A DNA stretch of 64,000 bases from Brachynemurus nebulosus (GCA_035578155.1 JAPWDM010000023.1:1426001-1490000), one strand, 5' to 3'. Counted from the first letter of the stretch, positions 48,847-61,113 are shown. Notes: generated by a model not told the origin, from the sequence alone. Made by a program: numbers and translations.

Positions 48847-49615
48847 AAATTTTTTAAAATTAATATTTCACTTTATTTAATAAAGTGAAAGCGGAATTTA
48901 ATAAAATTAATATTTCACTTTATTACAATAAACATAATAATTTTAGAATATGTGTATTTATTTGTTACCATAGAAAATATAAACAACGCCTACCCGATTT
49001 GTAACTAAATATACTTTGAGCGAGCGATAAAGTATTACTTTTCCGCTTTAAAGCGCAAAGTAGCAATTTGTTGCTCGGCAACGAGAGTCTTCGGCAAATA
49101 GACATTTTGCGCTCTCTTCACAGAGCGCAAAAGCCTTCTTTCCACTAAGATTGTAGAAAAAAGTCTTTTTTCTAGTAATCCTGCATGTTTAATTTTGGTG
49201 AAAATGAAAAGAATGACTCCAAAAATCTATAATTCGTCGCATTTTCGTTTTTCTATCATTTTATTTACAAAGAATTTAACATTTTAATTTAAGGAATTGA
49301 ACAACTTTAATAAACTTCCGTGGATATGAAGGTAAAACGAATCAATTTTGCATACGATATTGCACCTTTTCTAAAACGCATTACATACCTATAGGTATAT
49401 ATAAGGTAATTTTGAAACAGTTCAAGGTGAGTATTTCTACGATTTCACTATGCATATAGGCATTGTCGGTAAAACTGGAACACACTAACTGCAGACCGGT
49501 TAACGATGATCGATAAGCATTGCAATGTGAACGTACGAACGTATACGTAAGAGTCACTCAAAAAGAACGACTCGTTCATGTGCACTAGAGAGCTGCGCGA
49601 ACCTTTAAAAAAAAA
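48847..49615. other. Sequence with a short GAGCGAGC/AGCGCAAA-rich patch
   Basis: TTAAAGCGCAAAG (49048) and TTTTGCGCTCT (49108) with CAGAGCGCAAAAG (49122) show local inverted motifs akin to the palindrome at 48716. No gene. Confidence 0.4.
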
Positions 49616-49619
49616 TTAA

Positions 49620-50964
49620 GGGAGTAGCCTGGTGTAGCGGCTTCAGAAAATCTTTTTTTTTTATTTTTGCTTAAATCGATAGTTTATTATCCGTAGAATA
49701 TGCCCCCAAAGCCCTGTTTATGAATTCGTATTTTTACGGACCGAAACGAGCTCGATCAGTATGCATGTCATATTATATTATACATTGTTCTAACGTATTT
49801 TCAAACCAGCTGTAAGCGTGTTTAACGCATATTTCGGCTACTAACCTCATTTGTGTATAAACATAGTTATTCTACCGTCAGTACGCGTGCACATGATTTG
49901 TATTTTTAAGCCCCTATAAGTGTGTTTAACATACATTTCAACAATCGACGTTAAAAACAGTTATTTGATTACTAGTGTTTTTCTCAAAATTATATTTTTG
50001 AAACTGGCGGGTAGAATAACTCCAAAAATTCTCGATGAATCAAAATAATTTTTTTTAAAGGTATTTCAATTGCCTTGAACTTATACCTACATTTTGTATT
50101 AAAAACATCATTTACAAAGAGTTACAAATAAAAAAGTGTACAAAGTTTATACAAAAAATGTATTTCTTTGAAGTTTTTTTAAGATGATATAATTAACACT
50201 TTCAGTCCCATGGCTTCGGCATCCGAAACCAAACAAAACATCCTCAGAGGCCAAGCGCGATCAATATTTAGAATAATAAACAAAACACTTAAAAATATTT
50301 ATAAAAAAGATTTTATATTTTTCTAATAAAAATAATTTATTATGTACTACGTACCGAACACTTTTCATTTTTTGTACATATAAATACATATACATAATAA
50401 TATGTTTTATCATAAAAATACCTAGGCTTCATCTTTTATTTACAATAATATTTTTATTCACATATGTATGTATGTGTGTGTTGTATGCTTGTATGTATAT
50501 GTGTGTTACTCATCTTTTGACCTGCATAACATAACACATACATGTTGAATCATTTAGTGTTTTGTGGAATCATTTTATGTACTTGTTTACAAAAAATTTG
50601 CTTAAAAATATTGTCGACTTCCGGGGAAGTTTATTGTGAAAGTGCTCGGGTCTCATAGTGTTAATTTTTTAGGTATATCGACAAATTACACTCCTAAGCT
50701 CTACACAAATATTTTTATTTTTCTTTTCAAATAATTTTACGAAATGCTAGAGTGCACGCCGTAAAGAAAGAATTTTCGTAGGCGCCTTCATATTTTATTT
50801 AATAACTTGCTTAACCTTTTACATAATAACACTAAAAAATTAATTTAAACTCTTCAATATGTACGCAACAAAAATTAATAATTGCAAAAATATATGTTGA
50901 AAGGTTTTTTTTTTTTAATTTACAAAAAGTGTTTGTTTTTGACATTTTACACCAGGCTACCCCC
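49620..50964. mobile_element. TTAA-flanked (piggyBac-like) non-autonomous element
   Basis: TTAA lies at 49616-49619 and 50965-50968. The ends GGGAGTAGCCTGGTGTA and TACACCAGGCTACCCCC are inverted, 16 of 17 identical. Target and tip style fit piggyBac-type elements. The 1345-bp interior has no recognisable transposase. Confidence 0.75.
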
Positions 50965-50968
50965 TTAA

Positions 50969-51582
50969 AGTTTAATGCACCTCGTACAGTGTGCTACTGT
51001 GCTTAGAAACAGTTATCACGTGCTCTGCGTGATTCATCACACTCTGTGTAAGAGTCATGTGTCCTAGCACACATAAAAGAATCGTTTCAGCTCGACCCAT
51101 CACTAGAACGTATAAATACAAACGATTTAAAAAGTGCTTTCTGTTCGTATACAATAGTAATTTTTCTGACAAAATCAACAAGCGATTTCTGTTCGTACAC
51201 GCTCTAATCTACCTTTCTATATTATGCTGTTATACATACACGTATTATATAGCAATGAATACATATTATCAAAATGCATATCTTCAGCACATTATGTATA
51301 AGGAAAAAGGATTGTAAAGTGCTTTGAAAAGCTCATAAAATAATCCATTCTAATTCTGCTATTTAGAGATAAAAAATTTTTATAGATATTATTAGTTCCC
51401 TTCCCGAATATTCAGAATATAATAGAATCAAGCAGGTAGACTCATTTATGTATATATAACGTTTAGTATAAATAGGAAAAAAACTAAAACCTATCTAAAG
51501 CCTTACTTTGTGTATCCTTAAAAGTGTGAAAAAACAATAAGATGGTAGCGCTTGGAAAGGTATACTATAGGGAAATAACATG
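50969..51582. other. Sequence without recognisable feature
   Basis: Open frames here show no recognisable domain. No bounded repeat was seen. Confidence 0.4.
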
Positions 51583-51590
51583 CTCCTTGG

Positions 51591-52263
51591 CACCGGAAAG
51601 AAATTGGCGCCGAAAGTTGGAAAATCTTTCTGTTTTTTATATGGCTAAATTGCTCCCAAATTGCTCCTTTGGAATCAGTAATTGCTCCACCTGGAACTTA
51701 ATTACTTAATTAGTTATTTACAAACAAAAAAACTTTTTTGTTTGACTATTTCTATTATCAAAATCTTCTCAAATAATGCATTTTTATACGTTTAACTAAT
51801 TTAAAAGTTAGTTATTAATTTCTTTGAATAATAATTAAAATATATTAAAATAAAAAATATTATGAATTAGGTTAAGTATTATTAAAACGTATAGGCAATC
51901 CATTTTACCTTTAAGTCGTTTGCATATATTTAAGGATAATTGAATTTTGACAAGTTAAATAACATTATAAAAAAACAAAATATTTTAATAATTATTAAAA
52001 AAAATTAAGATTTAGCTTTTAAATTAAATAGAGCAAACTGGGAGCAATTTATTGACGTAAAGAAATTATATAAAAAAGTATTATTTTGGGAGATTTTGAT
52101 AACTTAAATAACGGGAAAAAAAAGTTTTTCTTTATAAATAACTAATTAAATTATTAAGTTTCAGGTGGAGCAATTACTGATTTCAAAGGAGCAATTTGGG
52201 AGCAATTTAACCATATAAAAAACAAAAAGATTTTTCAACTTTCGGCGCTAACTTCTTTCCGGT
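51591..52263. mobile_element. MITE with long inverted repeats, copy 2
   Basis: Begins CACCGGAAAGAAATTGGCGC, ends AACTTCTTTCCGGT, and is flanked by a perfect 8-bp duplication CTCCTTGG (51583-51590 and 52264-52271). It is near-identical to 31983-32698 apart from a ~40-bp internal deletion around 51790 and one GGCGCTAAC unit instead of two at the right end. Confidence 0.92.
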
Positions 52264-52518
52264 CTCCTTGGCGCATATTATATGCAGCTATACGCCAAAT
52301 CACTAAAAATGGTCTGATTGATAGTTAGTCTAATATAAAAAAAGGAAAAGAGACTGGAAACGAGGTACGTCTAATTTTGCTTCGTTTGTTACTTTTGTTT
52401 GATGACATCAGATAATTTTTAGTTTATTTGGCTTATACGAAACCCAATACAATTTTAACTTTTCCGTTAAATTTTTCATATTCTTGAGTAAATTTCTTAA
52501 CAGTTTAAATGTTAAAAA

Positions 52519-52760
52519 AACCCCTGTCGCAACATTCTGCATAACATAGAAAATTTCCGATTAGAAATGTAGGATAATATCATTACACTTTTTACTACAA
52601 ATTCCAACATTTTCACCAAATTTCGTAAAAATAGGATGTATGGTTCAAGAGTTATTAATAATATATATTTCTGTCGTAGTTCCGGACTCAAGTCGGGCTA
52701 TAACAGTGGCTGTAATAGTTGAATTTCCGATTTGGAAATTCGTAAAAAAAAATTTACAAA
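52519..52760 (+). repeat. Microsatellite-family repeat, copy lacking the (CA)n(TA)n expansion
   Basis: AACCCCTGTCGCAACATTCTG then CACCAAATTTCGTAAAA, CAAGAGTTATTAATAATATA and TCGTAGTTCCGGACTCAAG follow the order of 24696-25151 plus 31720-31800. Only a short AATAATATATAT replaces the long TA tract. Confidence 0.75.
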
Positions 52761-52790
52761 GAAACATTTTACACGATGTACGTCCCTTAA

Positions 52791-53299
52791 GAGGAGGTTT
52801 ACTCGAGAGTCCTTAAAAATTATGTATTACTCTAGAATTTTTTTCTCAAGAACGGAAGTAAATATCAATTTCAAATTTTGTGCACATATTTATTAAGTAT
52901 TAAACTACACAAAAAAATTTTTCAAGGAAAAGTATAAAAAAGTGTCCATTTTATAGATAGTGCAGTGTGACGATCCGAAAATCCAATGCCTTGTTGGTGG
53001 ACATCCTAGCGCCGGTAATAAACCACCGAAATCCAAAAACAAAAAAGATTTATAAAATCAACAGGGGGGAGTTTTTAAATTATTTTCAGTAAAATCACTT
53101 TGGGGACATATTCTACACATAATTTGCTATCAATTTCGGCAAAAAAAATCGATTTTTTTATCAAATCTCAAGTAAACCTTCCCTTAAATTACTTTCCGCA
53201 AAATCACTTTGGGAACATATTCTACACATAATTAGCTACCAATTTCTGCAAAAAAAAAAAAAATCGATTTTTTTTAACAACTCTCAAGTAAACCTCCCC
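52791..53299. mobile_element. TTAA-flanked element with inverted ends
   Basis: TTAA at 52787-52790 and 53300-53303. The ends GAGGAGGTTTACTCGAGAGT and, inverted, GGGGAGGTTTACTTGAGAGT match at 18 of 20. The right half contains a tandem duplication of about 125 bp (CAAAATCACTTTGGGGACAT at 53091 and a near copy at 53200). Confidence 0.75.
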
Positions 53300-53303
53300 T
53301 TAA

Positions 53304-53791
53304 TAATTTTATTTAAATTAATTTATAGACACCTCTGAAGTAAATTATATCATCAATTTGAACGTATACTATAAAGATTTCATTAACGTAACATAATCAT
53401 TTAAGTATTTTATGTTTAAATAAATACAATAAACTAATAAAGCAGTCCACATAAATTTAAATGATTTTATAATTAGAAAATAAACAAGAAAATTAGTGAA
53501 TGAGTGAAGAAAATTCAATATCTACAACACATACATAATAATGAACAACACAGTAGGGGAGGGGTGAAGAGTAACCGACAAACACTCTTTGATAGAGCAA
53601 TAACGCAGTAAATAATCGATTAACCGAATATAAATTGTCGTTAAGTACTGTGCAATAGTGTTATATAAAACGTAAATAAATAGTACAGAAACGAACGGAC
53701 GGACGGATGGACGCGCGTCTTACAAGCATCGAAACATTAACAAATTCATGATTAGACAGCAAACACACAAAGGGTATATGGGGAGTGTACT
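53304..53791. other. Sequence without recognisable feature
   Basis: Contains a short GGACGGACGGA run near 53696. No supported gene. Confidence 0.4.
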
Positions 53792-53915
53792 GAAGTAGAT
53801 AGTGGTGGAGAACTATCGATAGTTACCGATAGTCAGTCGTAAAACTGTCGATAGTTATCGACAGTTTATCCATAGTTTTTGATAATCAAGTTTTTGTTGC
53901 TAAAATCATATTTCA

Positions 53916-54768
53916 TACACGGAGAAAAAATTCATATAAAAATTACTATGCTCAGCACTACAATCGACGTGTAAAAGGCGAACATATTCAATTTTGTACG
54001 GTAAAAATATAAAAATTATAATTAATCATAGAAAATTTAAAGGATAGAATGTTCTTTCCGTAATATTAGCTCCATAAAATTTGTAAAACAGCACAATAAA
54101 AAGTTCCATTGCCGACAGAAAAAATATTTTTTAATTGTTTTTTTTTTTTTTTACAAAAATGACCATGCTGTCTTAAAATAGAAGAAAAGTAGAAAAGAAG
54201 AAAAGAAGCTAATAGTAGAAAGAAAGAAAGAGAAGGCATCACATAGCCAGGCAAGCTGCTTAAAAGGTAACAACACAATCATATATGGAAGGTCACATAG
54301 CCAGATCTGGTGGTGTTACCACCTCACCAGCTACCTAAATAGCTGGTGTGATGTTCTGTGGTGTCGAACTGTCGAAGCAGTGTTCAATAGAATGCCTCAC
54401 AGGACGGATGGTCATCGTTTAATTCATCATTTTCTCAATTCAGTATTACAATATATTGTTGCCGATCATTTTTGTATGCATCAATCGAAGGTCGGAAAAG
54501 ATCGGGCATCTTGGAAGTTTTTACAAGTACAGCCCAAGCAACATAAGGTTGCGTGTCAGATGCGCAAATGGAAGAGTACGACAACAAGAATTAAACTATA
54601 ACATATATGCATAAGAGTGTGATAGAAGTTGTGTGTTAGCACATTAAATTTTACCATGCTATAATATATTTTTTACTTTGGTCGTCGATCGCGCATGGAT
54701 TATAAGAGAGCATGGTAATTTTTCTGAAATTTTCTCTACAAAAATTATAGGATTTTTCTCTCCGTGTA
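53916..54768. mobile_element. Nested element with TACACGGAGA ends
   Basis: Left TACACGGAGAAAAAATTC, and right, inverted, TACACGGAGAGAAAAATCC. The TA at each tip may be the target. AATTACTATGCT near 53940 and AGCATGGTAATTTTT near 54710 extend the inverted pairing. The interior has a 73-codon frame at 54380-54601 with no recognisable domain. Confidence 0.7.
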
Positions 54769-54907
54769 GAACTTTTGGACTAATACAATGGACAAATTGG
54801 TTATCCAGATCATACTTAACTAAAATTCGACTTTTTCGAACTTACTATATCTCCCAAGAAAAATTGTATTATAGGGGGATATAGTATAATATATTAATAT
54901 AATTATA

Positions 54908-55370
54908 GAGATCGTTCATAAAGTTCCGGAACAGCTCCGCAAAAGTTCCGCAAAATCTCTTTATCTTAATATTGACTTTATCGAAAAATAACCCGAACAA
55001 AAGTTTAATGGGAAGGAATGAGGAACTAGAAAATGACCTCGAATTTGACCTTGAACATGACCTTGACCAACCAGTATTATATTTCTGTCGTTTTTTATGA
55101 CCTTCACACGATTTGGGATATGAAGTATGAATATGGTTTTGAACGTAGAATTTCCCGCTCTTTCCGAATCCGAGGTCAAAAATAGGGGTTTCCATTTAAA
55201 CAAAACAAAGTTGACCTCCAAATTTTGATCAAGGTCATGTTCAGGTCAAATTCGAGGTCATTTTCTAGTTTCTCATTTCTTCCCATGAAACTTTTGTCCA
55301 AGTTATTTTTCGATGAAGCCATTATTAACTGAGATTTTCAGCTGTTCCAGAACTTTATGAACGCTTTGTA
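54908..55370. mobile_element. Nested foldback MITE with ~155-bp arms
   Basis: GTTCATAAAGTTCCGGAACAG near 54913 pairs with CTGTTCCAGAACTTTATGAAC near 55345. The arms continue through AAAAATAACCCGAACAAAAG, AGAAAATGACCTCGAATTTG and AACATGACCTTGA. The unpaired loop is about 155 bp. No coding sequence is supported. Confidence 0.8.
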
Positions 55371-56065
55371 TAAATGCATCAATGTGTGAATATCCGCTGT
55401 CACTATTGATAATGCAATAATGCCACGACAATTTAAATATGAAAGTTAAAAGTAAATTTCGAAAGTATTTATAATTAAAGGAATTTAATGGAATTTCCAA
55501 GTTTAGGTAAATGTAATACTTAATATTGTCTACTAACAATAGGATAAATTGGTAAATTAAATAATTTGATGAAAAAGAGATACTACCAGAAAGCAACAAA
55601 GGAGATAAATATTGAATAAATATGAAACATACAATTTAGAAAACAAACAAATTTTTGTTACTTGCAATTATTATCTTAGTTGGCCGACAAAAACTTTAAT
55701 ACACAAAAATTTCTTTGCTATATTTAATTAAATTTATTTTATTTATGTAATTGTTTGGCTGAATTGACTTTTTTTATCCAATTGTTTAATTTCTTTTGTC
55801 ATTTTAGTTTATTTTGCATATAGTTGTAACTTTATCTGTTTTTGGAAATTCCTTTAAAATGGTTGTTTTTATGTCTCTGGTTTATAATTTCTACGAAATT
55901 TTTATTATCTCTAGTATTTACAAGTAAATAAAATGGCTGCAAAAAACTATCAATAGTGAAAGAAAAAATATCGATTGTTTTCGATAGTCAAAACTATCGA
56001 TAGTTATCGATAGTGCTATGGATAGTTCTCCACCACTGGAAGTAGATACAAGTATGTACAAGTTA

Positions 56066-56530
56066 GTGATGAGCAAATGCAAGACTAAGACCAAGACTTG
56101 GCAGTCTTGATCTTGGTCTTGTTCTTGCATTAAGAATCTTGGTCCTGGTCTTGCTAGAGCAGTTTGAGTCTTGTTCTTGGTCTTGCAAAATGCAGTCTTG
56201 GTATTGGTCTTGGTATTGCTAAAGAATCTTGCACTTTCTTGCATTTTATTATTAGCGAATTTTTTCCTTCTAAAATCAGAATTTTCTCTCTTTACGGTAT
56301 TAATTATACTTTTAAACTATTTAAATTATTTAGCAAGAGTCTTGCTTTTTTCTTGCTATTGTCTTGGTCTTGCTCACTTGAGTCTTGGTATTGGTCTTAC
56401 AGCCATACTTATAGTCTTGATCTTGGTCTTGCTTTTGGTATACATAGTCTTGGTCTTGGTCTTGCAAAAAATGCAAGACCAAGACAAGACTGCAAGACCA
56501 AGACTACTTTTGCTCATGACTTCACGGGTT
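56066..56530. mobile_element. CTTGGT-hexamer-rich element, probably hAT-like
   Basis: TAGTGATGAGCAAATGCAAG at the left and, inverted, AGTCATGAGCAAAAGTAG at the right. Most of the sequence is made of variants of GTCTTGGTCTTG and its complement near both ends. Such subterminal motif clusters are typical of hAT ends. No intact 8-bp duplication was found, so superfamily assignment is tentative. Leu-Val-rich frames across it are artefacts. Confidence 0.6.
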
Positions 56531-57540
56531 TATACATACCATACATACGTACCTATTTTTTACAAAGTTTAATGACAAAAACAAATAATTTTTAAAAAAT
56601 CTGCTAGAACTTTCCTAGGAACGTAAGTAAATTACTTACATTTCCAGGCAGGTAAGTGTTGCTTACGCGACAAGCTACGGTATATAAACGCCAATTTACA
56701 ATTCAAGCGGTTGAAAAAAATTTTTTTTTTCAATAATTACTACATTGTCGGAAAAACCATAGTTTTCCGGTAATCTATGACTCGATATCTACTAACACTA
56801 TTAAAATCAAAATTTTAGTATTAGGTCATTGAAATCATTGAACCAAAAATTATATATTTTTTAGAATCCTTAGAAGTAGCTCTTTCAAATAATACTTCAT
56901 ATGATATATTAATTAAAACTTTCTTTTTTTGGATCAAACTAACCCTCCATTTTAATCTAAAAAATTTTTTCTAATCACTGACTGGTGACATATGTACCTA
57001 CGCGTCATGAAGACCTTGCCAAATTTCAAATCCTACGTTACACAGTTTTCAAGGAAAATCACGAACGATCTTACAAAAATTCCCTTCTTCCTTTTAAGGT
57101 ACAAATCCCTAAAAAATTATGTACAATTCAATTTCTATCATATATTTAAGAATGGATATCTTGTGCTTTATGGTATTATTACCAAAAACTACTTAATAAC
57201 TGAGTGTGTGCAAATCTAATATTTTTAATATATTATGTTTTTAATCACACAACGCACAGCACACTGGCATACGAGTGCGTACGAAAGACTCTTTGAGGTG
57301 CATTGAATGTTAGCATGTTCAGTATACTATACACATTACACAGTACTGTAAAATGGTCCATAACAAACTATTGTAAAAAGCAATTATTTTATATAAGGAG
57401 AAATTCGCCAAAAAAAAGTTCTTTAAGATGTTATAATTATTCTCCTAAAATTTTATTTTAAAAAAATCAGAAATTATAAAGTTATGGACATTTTGGTGCG
57501 TGCACATTTTACTATAATTCATTGGCGTTAGAAAACTCTA
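56531..57540. other. Sequence without recognisable feature
   Basis: A+T-rich sequence. A 75-codon frame near 57000 has no recognisable domain. Confidence 0.4.
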
Positions 57541-57765
57541 AATGCTTTTTTCTGGAAACTAGGTTTTTCGTCAGTTCCACGTGTATTTCAAAAAATATTT
57601 GAGGTATCGATATAAATCAGAGTGCATATTATTCCTCGATACCATCATTTTGGCAGGAACTAGGATCTTTTGGTTCCGTAATATATTTTCAAAATGGCGG
57701 CTGTTTATAATCGAGAAAAAACGATGATTTTTGATAACTTATTTTCAAAATGTGATTTCTTGCTG
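57541..57765 (+). repeat. Dispersed repeat, interrupted copy
   Basis: Direct match to 17847-18075. The match breaks at TTTCTTGCTG (57765) and resumes at GGTTTTTTATTTTT (58828), placing an insertion between. Confidence 0.8.
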
Positions 57766-58822
57766 TTACGACAAAATATAGCCTACAGCGGCACGACAAA
57801 ATATCACAGATAAGAACAGCAATTGATGTACCACCTCGGGTGGAAAAGGCCCTCAGTGGTACATCGTTAAAATAAAACAAATTAAAATCAATCTTATTAA
57901 AAAACAAAAACAACAATATCACAGTTTTCAAAATTTCTTGCTCTGTGACACGATTCCGCTCCCCATAGTCTCGACAATTCCGAAATGGCTTCGTCAACAC
58001 CTAGGAACTCACACATGTAGGGACAGTGACATCTGATTACTGAGCAACATGTACTGTTCTGTCAGATAACTGATTACTGGGTACATGTGCCGTTCTGTCA
58101 GGTATCGGGGTCAACCTACACGGGAGCCCGGTACGATGACTAGGCCACGTTCGTTCGAGTCGAGGCTACAGAGAACGGGACAACGCCACAGAGTATCACA
58201 ATGGATCCGACCAATGTCCCTATCACTTCGACGGGGCCGAAGCGGCCAAGGACGCTGACAAACGCATCCGTGCGAGGGACGACAACGTCTCCTTACTAGA
58301 CGAGCTCGCTCAAGCCGTTTGGGCAGACGTTGACTCACACGTGTGGCCGACACGAATGAATGCGTCAAACGCCGCATTCCTACCCGTCGAAGCCACAGGG
58401 ACAGAAATCAACCTTATCACAGAGCAGATCACAAATGTGTCACACTGGAGTGCACCATCCAGTGGACACTAGGACAGATAAAAACACCATAGAAAATATC
58501 ACAGCACAAAATATCACCAAAGATGAAAAATAAAAATCACAGCAACAATTATCACTTATTCGACTAACCCGAACACGATTCACAACTCCGGCAACCACAC
58601 CCATACAAGTTACTAGGCTCCCTCAATGCTGAATTCCGGTCAAGGTACTTACAGACACATCTCTCGGTGGCACTTCTCTTATACGGGGGATATAACTTCG
58701 GTCAGTCATACGACGTTCATCGTCGTCGAAAATTTTACCAGAGCCTCGTCAGCCTGCTAGCCGAAGCTAACAGTTGCCCGCTGGGCACGAACGGGGACGT
58801 GAAGGATGAATTTTAGCCCAGC
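57766..58822. mobile_element. G+C-richer insertion with candidate 5-bp target duplication
   Basis: The insertion is bounded by TGCTG on both sides (57761-57765 and 58823-58827). It begins TTACGACAAAATATAG and ends TTTTAGCCCAGC. A 5-bp duplication fits LTR-type integration. Read one step differently, the left tip would be TGTTACGACA and the right tip AGCCCA, with TG...CA ends like a solo LTR, but then the duplication is not clean. It contains an open plus frame of about 110 codons ending at TAG 58470-58472 without a good start, and an antisense frame of 88 codons. Neither is recognisable. Confidence 0.6.
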
Positions 58823-58849
58823 TGCTGGTTTTTTATTTTTTTTTTTTCT

Positions 58850-59164
58850 TAGATCCTAATTAGTGCCATAACTGTATATTTGTATTTTCAGGAAATTCTT
58901 GATTTTTTTATTTTAGTTCACTGGGGATTCCAGAACGCGCGAAACCATCAAGGTGGAAAGATCTCACAGTGTCGACTTCAACGCCATTTATACACAGCTC
59001 CTTTTTGAATTAAAATTTTTTTTTTATAATCCCAAGACATGTAGAAATAATGTTGTGTATTTGGGCGCATGTAATTTCCGCACTTTTTTTAAAATGCATG
59101 ACAGGTGACTCATTTTCAATTAACTGCTTTTATTTCATAAGAATTCGGGCAAAGGGAAACTAAA
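58850..59164. other. Sequence without recognisable feature
   Basis: No supported gene or bounded repeat. Confidence 0.4.
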
Positions 59165-59470
59165 CTAACCAAATCTTTACTAACCACCACCTAGTTTTAT
59201 ATCAAAGTCGAAGTGTATTATCAAAACTAACTAAACTAACCTAACCTAAATTAAACTCACCACCTAATTTTATTTAAAGTCGAAATATATTATCAAAACT
59301 AACTGAACTAACCTAACCTAAACTAACCTAACCACCTACTTTTTATATAAAAGTCGAAATATATTGTCAAAACTAAACTAAACTAACCTAACCTTAACTA
59401 ACCTTACCATCTAGCTTTATATCAAAGCCGAAGTATATTGTCGAAACTAATTAAACTAACCTAACCTATC
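59165..59470 (+). repeat. 72-74-bp minisatellite with CCTAA motifs
   Basis: Four units carry AAAGTCGAAGTATATTATCA-like blocks at 59204, 59276, 59350 and 59424. Each is followed by CTAAACTAACCTAACC. CCTAACCTAA is the complement of the insect telomere repeat TTAGG, but it occurs as two copies per unit, not as a telomeric tract. Confidence 0.85.
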
Positions 59471-60465
59471 TTCAAAAAATATTCCATAATTTAATGTTCC
59501 GTGTTTGGTACTAATGAACATCATTTTTAAAGAATTTTCTAATGATATACCATAAGATTCTTACAATTTAAAAAAATAGGATTGAGGTGGCTGAAGTCTA
59601 AGGAGTTGGTTGTTAAAGTTTCCCATGCCGGTCATGGTGGTTCCTCCTTCATGTTCTAGAAACTGTTTTAACAGATCTTAATTACCTATTACCGTTCTAA
59701 AGATACAAGGCCTGGCTTGTTTTTAAATTGACACCCTGTTTACGTATCAAATACACCAATTAAATATAATTTTATCAAAAAATTATTAGTTTTATTTTCA
59801 ATTGTTTAGTGCGGAAAATACACATAGGATTATGATAGTTTCAAAAGATGAGTGCGGAATTTACCTATAATATTTTGTTTGGTGCGGAAATTACTACCGC
59901 CCGTGTATTTAGTATTATAAAAAAATATTATTTATTACTCATGCGGGAGAAGTAAACCCGAAGTAATGTATTTAGACAATTACGTAACAAATTAGTTCAA
60001 CCCTTCAAAATGACGTCATATAGATTTTAAACCAATAACTGAATACAAAATTTTTAATACTCCTTAAAAATACTCCTTCTCGATTTAACATTACGAGTTA
60101 GAAAAAGATAATATAATAATATAATCCAACCTAATTAAACAAAAGCAACTGAATATTAATGATAATAATATAAAGAGGCGACTTACGTCGTTACCTATTT
60201 GTAACCACACTCCAGAAGAAGACGTAATTATAATGAGTTGTCTGTCAAATGTTGCTCTTAATAAGATCTTCAAATTTGTTTAATTTTGTACAGTAAGGCT
60301 CAACGTAATGGTAAACTAGTAATTAGATTTTACCGTGCAAATGGTTTAAATAGTTATAAATTATAGCTATTTAATGACAAACAAATCAACCAAACTTTTC
60401 AATCTTATACCTAAACTTTTTCTATCAATACCAACTCACTCATATTTTATTTTAAAAATGCCTAC
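59471..60465. other. Sequence without recognisable feature
   Basis: A+T-rich with no supported gene. Confidence 0.4.
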
Positions 60466-60470
60466 TTTTT

Positions 60471-60784
60471 TAGCTTATCGTACTTTTTAACTTGACCTAG
60501 TAGTGTACTTTTAAATAGTTTTAGAAATCAGTTTACTTATTGCAATTCAAATGTTTGATGAATTTCTGCAAGGAAAATTCAGCTACTACACCATATCTCA
60601 CCAGGTCACCATAAAAAACGCTTTTATATTCTCCAGCCGCCATATTGAAATCACTGTTGTGTGAGGACAATTTTGCCACGCATATTTGAAAAATAGAGTC
60701 CATAACCTTTAATTTGAGATATTGCAGATCTATTTTAAGCAACACCAATTTTTTACAGCAGGATGTCCCGTTCAGAAAGAATGT

Positions 60785-60786
<2 letters not shown>
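60471..60786 (+). repeat. Diverged left half of the (TA)n-bearing repeat family
   Basis: AGCTTATCGTACTTTTTAAC and TTGATGAATTTCTGCAAGG, then AAAATTCAGCTACTAC, match the left part of 63230-63365 in the same orientation. It runs directly into the (TA)n tract at 60787. Confidence 0.7.

Positions 60787-60853
<67 letters not shown>
60787..60853. repeat. (TA)n microsatellite
   Basis: TA tract of about 67 bp at the junction of two oppositely oriented repeat copies. Confidence 0.97.
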
Positions 60854-60855
<2 letters not shown>

Positions 60856-61111
60856 GCCGCAGAAACCGAGGGTGGGTGGGCAAAGGGGTCCCGACTCCCC
60901 GAAAATTACGTAAATTTTCCTTCCATTCATTTTATTCATATTAAACTGTTTACTGGTATTTTTCATTTGAAAATCGAATTTTCGGAGACGAAACTTATTT
61001 CGGAGACGACATAATATTTTACAATGTTATCGGAGAATTGCGTTATCAAAAAGTTGGGTTGTTTAAATTCTTGTTGGACCTTTCGGTAGATTTGTAGTTG
61101 TTGCGCCCCTT

Positions 61112-61113
<2 letters not shown>

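Larger units (their letters stand above)
53800..56038. mobile_element. hAT-type element, 2.24 kb, with two nested elements
   Basis: Ends TAGTGGTGGAGAACTATCGA and, inverted, CAGTGGTGGAGAACTATCCA. The perfect 8-bp duplication GAAGTAGA lies at 53792-53799 and 56039-56046. Subterminal TATCGATAG palindromes are repeated at both ends (53814-53875 and 55967-56016). No transposase was recognised. About 1.3 kb of the interior is two later insertions at 53916-54768 and about 54908-55370. Confidence 0.88.

Noticed and set aside
54380..54601. A 73-codon frame inside the nested TACACGGAGA element
   Set aside because: No recognisable domain. I could not tell it from chance.
56164..56595. Two overlapping Leu/Val-rich frames of 133 and 143 codons
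   Set aside because: They are translations of the CTTGGT hexamer repeats.
58111..58377. An 88-codon Arg-rich minus frame
   Set aside because: It overlaps a longer plus frame in the same G+C-rich insertion, and neither shows a domain. Open frames are expected by chance in such composition.
59205..59470. Telomere end
   Set aside because: CCTAA occurs only twice per 72-74-bp unit and the array is internal, so it is a minisatellite.
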